Assembly (NCBI GenBank): GCA_903831545.1
Contig: CAIKYI010000487.1
Location: 1 to 6,235, forward strand
Length of the DNA: 6,235 bases
From: an uncultured Methylobacter sp.
GTDB lineage: Bacteria; Pseudomonadota; Gammaproteobacteria; Methylococcales; Methylomonadaceae
Reading direction: 5' to 3'
The number at the start of each line of letters is the position of its first letter. Position 1 is the first letter of the stretch. The notes under the pieces were generated by a model, which was not told the DNA's origin, ran no database searches, and saw only the letters and a program-made list of their open reading frames with translations. The translations under genes were made by a program, and so were the position numbers. Shown in pieces: positions 5,336 to 6,235 of this stretch.

Positions 5336-6235
5336 TTACCAGCATAACTCTCTTTTTGCCAGCTTAGGTAAATCGTCGCGTAAGCCCATTGCGTAATGAT
5401 TAAAATGAGCTTTGACCAGGGCGGAATGATTAACCCAGTTCATTCCTGCTGAACGAAGACTGACCAGAGGCTGGGTAGCTACGCTATAGGTCTTGTTCAG
5501 TACATCCATACTTGCCATCATCATCAAGTTATCTCCTTTGCGCCAGCGTTCATAACGACGCAAAAAGCGAGGACTGGCTAAGGGTCTATTTTCCTGTTTG
5601 GTTTGGATGACCAGTTCCGCAATAGCTGCGGCATCTAACATTCCCGCGTTCACGCCTTGCCCGGCCAAAGGATGCATGGCATGAGCGGCATCGCCGCACA
5701 CCGCAAAACGCTGCCCGATATAGTTATTTGCATATTGAAAGCGTAAAGGGAATGCTGCACGCGGTCCCACTTGCAACATTTTGCCAAGAATACCGCCTGA
5801 GGCTTGCTCTAAAACCATCAAAAAATCTTTATCGGCAAGCGCCAGATAGTTTTTTGAGGTTTCCGAACTCAAAGTCCAAACAATAGAACATTGCCCGTTA
5901 TTCAGCGGCAAAAAAGCCAATGGGCCTTCCTCCAGAAAGCGTTGCCAAGCGGTAAACTGATGGCTTAACTCCGTTGTCACTGTAGCGACCAATCCATCCT
6001 GATGATAGTCCCAGCCCGTCACATTAATTCCCGCCAGCGCTCTCAAGGCAGAATCGCGACCGTCTGCGGCAATAATCAACTCTGCTTCCAGCACTCGACC
6101 ATCTTTTAAGCGCAATTGCCGCCCATTTTCATTAAGCTGCATATCTACAACTTTGGCCGGCGTAATGCAGGTAGCTGATGGCAAGGTATCCAGCACATCC
6201 CAAAGCGCTGCAACGGTAACTCTGTTTTCAACCAA
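5336..6235 (-). CDS. FAD-dependent ubiquinone-biosynthesis hydroxylase, UbiH/UbiF/UbiI (VisC/COQ6) family, C-terminal part
   Basis: The visible 300 codons lack the N-terminal dinucleotide-binding loop of class A flavin monooxygenases (family length about 390-410), so the gene continues past the right edge. The TTG at 6235-6233 is an internal Leu codon, not a start: the peptide opens VENRVTVAAL, an internal segment in this family. The DG motif that contacts FAD and NAD(P)H is AADGRDSALRALAG (visible residues 56-69). The FAD-ribityl motif is CGDAAHAMHPLAGQGVNAG (180-198). These enzymes hydroxylate the ring of the prenylated quinone precursor at the inner membrane, using O2. UbiH, UbiF and UbiI act at different ring positions and cannot be told apart from this part. 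The stop (5338-5336) is followed by a 225-base spacer, so the downstream anchored protein need not be co-transcribed. Confidence 0.9.
   Translation of the reverse strand: MVENRVTVAALWDVLDTLPSATCITPAKVVDMQLNENGRQLRLKDGRVLEAELIIAADGRDSALRALAGINVTGWDYHQDGLVATVTTELSHQFTAWQRFLEEGPLAFLPLNNGQCSIVWTLSSETSKNYLALADKDFLMVLEQASGGILGKMLQVGPRAAFPLRFQYANNYIGQRFAVCGDAAHAMHPLAGQGVNAGMLDAAAIAELVIQTKQENRPLASPRFLRRYERWRKGDNLMMMASMDVLNKTYSVATQPLVSLRSAGMNWVNHSALVKAHFNHYAMGLRDDLPKLAKRELCW

Noticed and set aside
6233..6235. TTG at the right edge as the true start of the ubiquinone hydroxylase
   Set aside because: The FAD-binding N-terminus of the family (about 100 residues) would be missing, and the frame is open to the edge. 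It is an internal Leu codon of a gene cut by the window.

Overview
This window looks like chromosomal DNA of a Gram-negative bacterium, most likely a gammaproteobacterium. It has moderate GC, dense genes on one strand, a class A flavin hydroxylase of the ubiquinone pathway and a Pseudomonas-type O-antigen initiation cassette. A methanotroph-like gammaproteobacterium (Methylococcales) is my guess from the overall feel of the proteins; nothing in the window proves it. Every gene I can support is on the minus strand, so transcription runs from high to low coordinates.

Layout in transcription order. (1) 6235-5336: the C-terminal three quarters of a UbiH/UbiF/UbiI-type FAD hydroxylase, cut by the window edge. 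(2) 5335-5111: a spacer with a good sigma70-like promoter. (3) 5110-4604: a small protein with an N-terminal membrane anchor, a long Lys/Ala/Pro/Thr-rich linker and a compact C-terminal domain of unknown function. It is closed by a clear rho-independent terminator at 4559-4527, so promoter, gene and terminator form one independent unit. (4) 4353-229: a three-gene cassette with the domain content and order of wbpV-wbpL-wbpM of Pseudomonas aeruginosa. It encodes an SDR epimerase/reductase, a polytopic undecaprenyl-phosphate sugar-1-phosphate transferase, and a full-length membrane-bound nucleotide-sugar 4,6-dehydratase. (5) 236-112: a decayed LysR-type regulator N-terminus. (6) 90-1: the start of a second, open LysR-type regulator running off the left edge.

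The three cassette proteins form a coherent pathway. The WbpM-like enzyme would convert UDP-GlcNAc to the 4-keto-6-deoxy intermediate. The WbpV-like SDR would reduce it at C4 to UDP-QuiNAc (or a related 6-deoxy-HexNAc). The WbpL-like transferase would load the sugar-1-phosphate onto undecaprenyl phosphate to start an O-antigen or exopolysaccharide repeat unit. No flippase, polymerase or further glycosyltransferase is present here.

I see no CRISPR array, transposase, tRNA or rRNA, and no clearly novel multi-gene system. The observations most worth a second look are the tandem dead and live LysR starts at the left edge, a strong hairpin inside the cassette, a 12-base motif shared by two leader regions, and the unassigned anchored protein.
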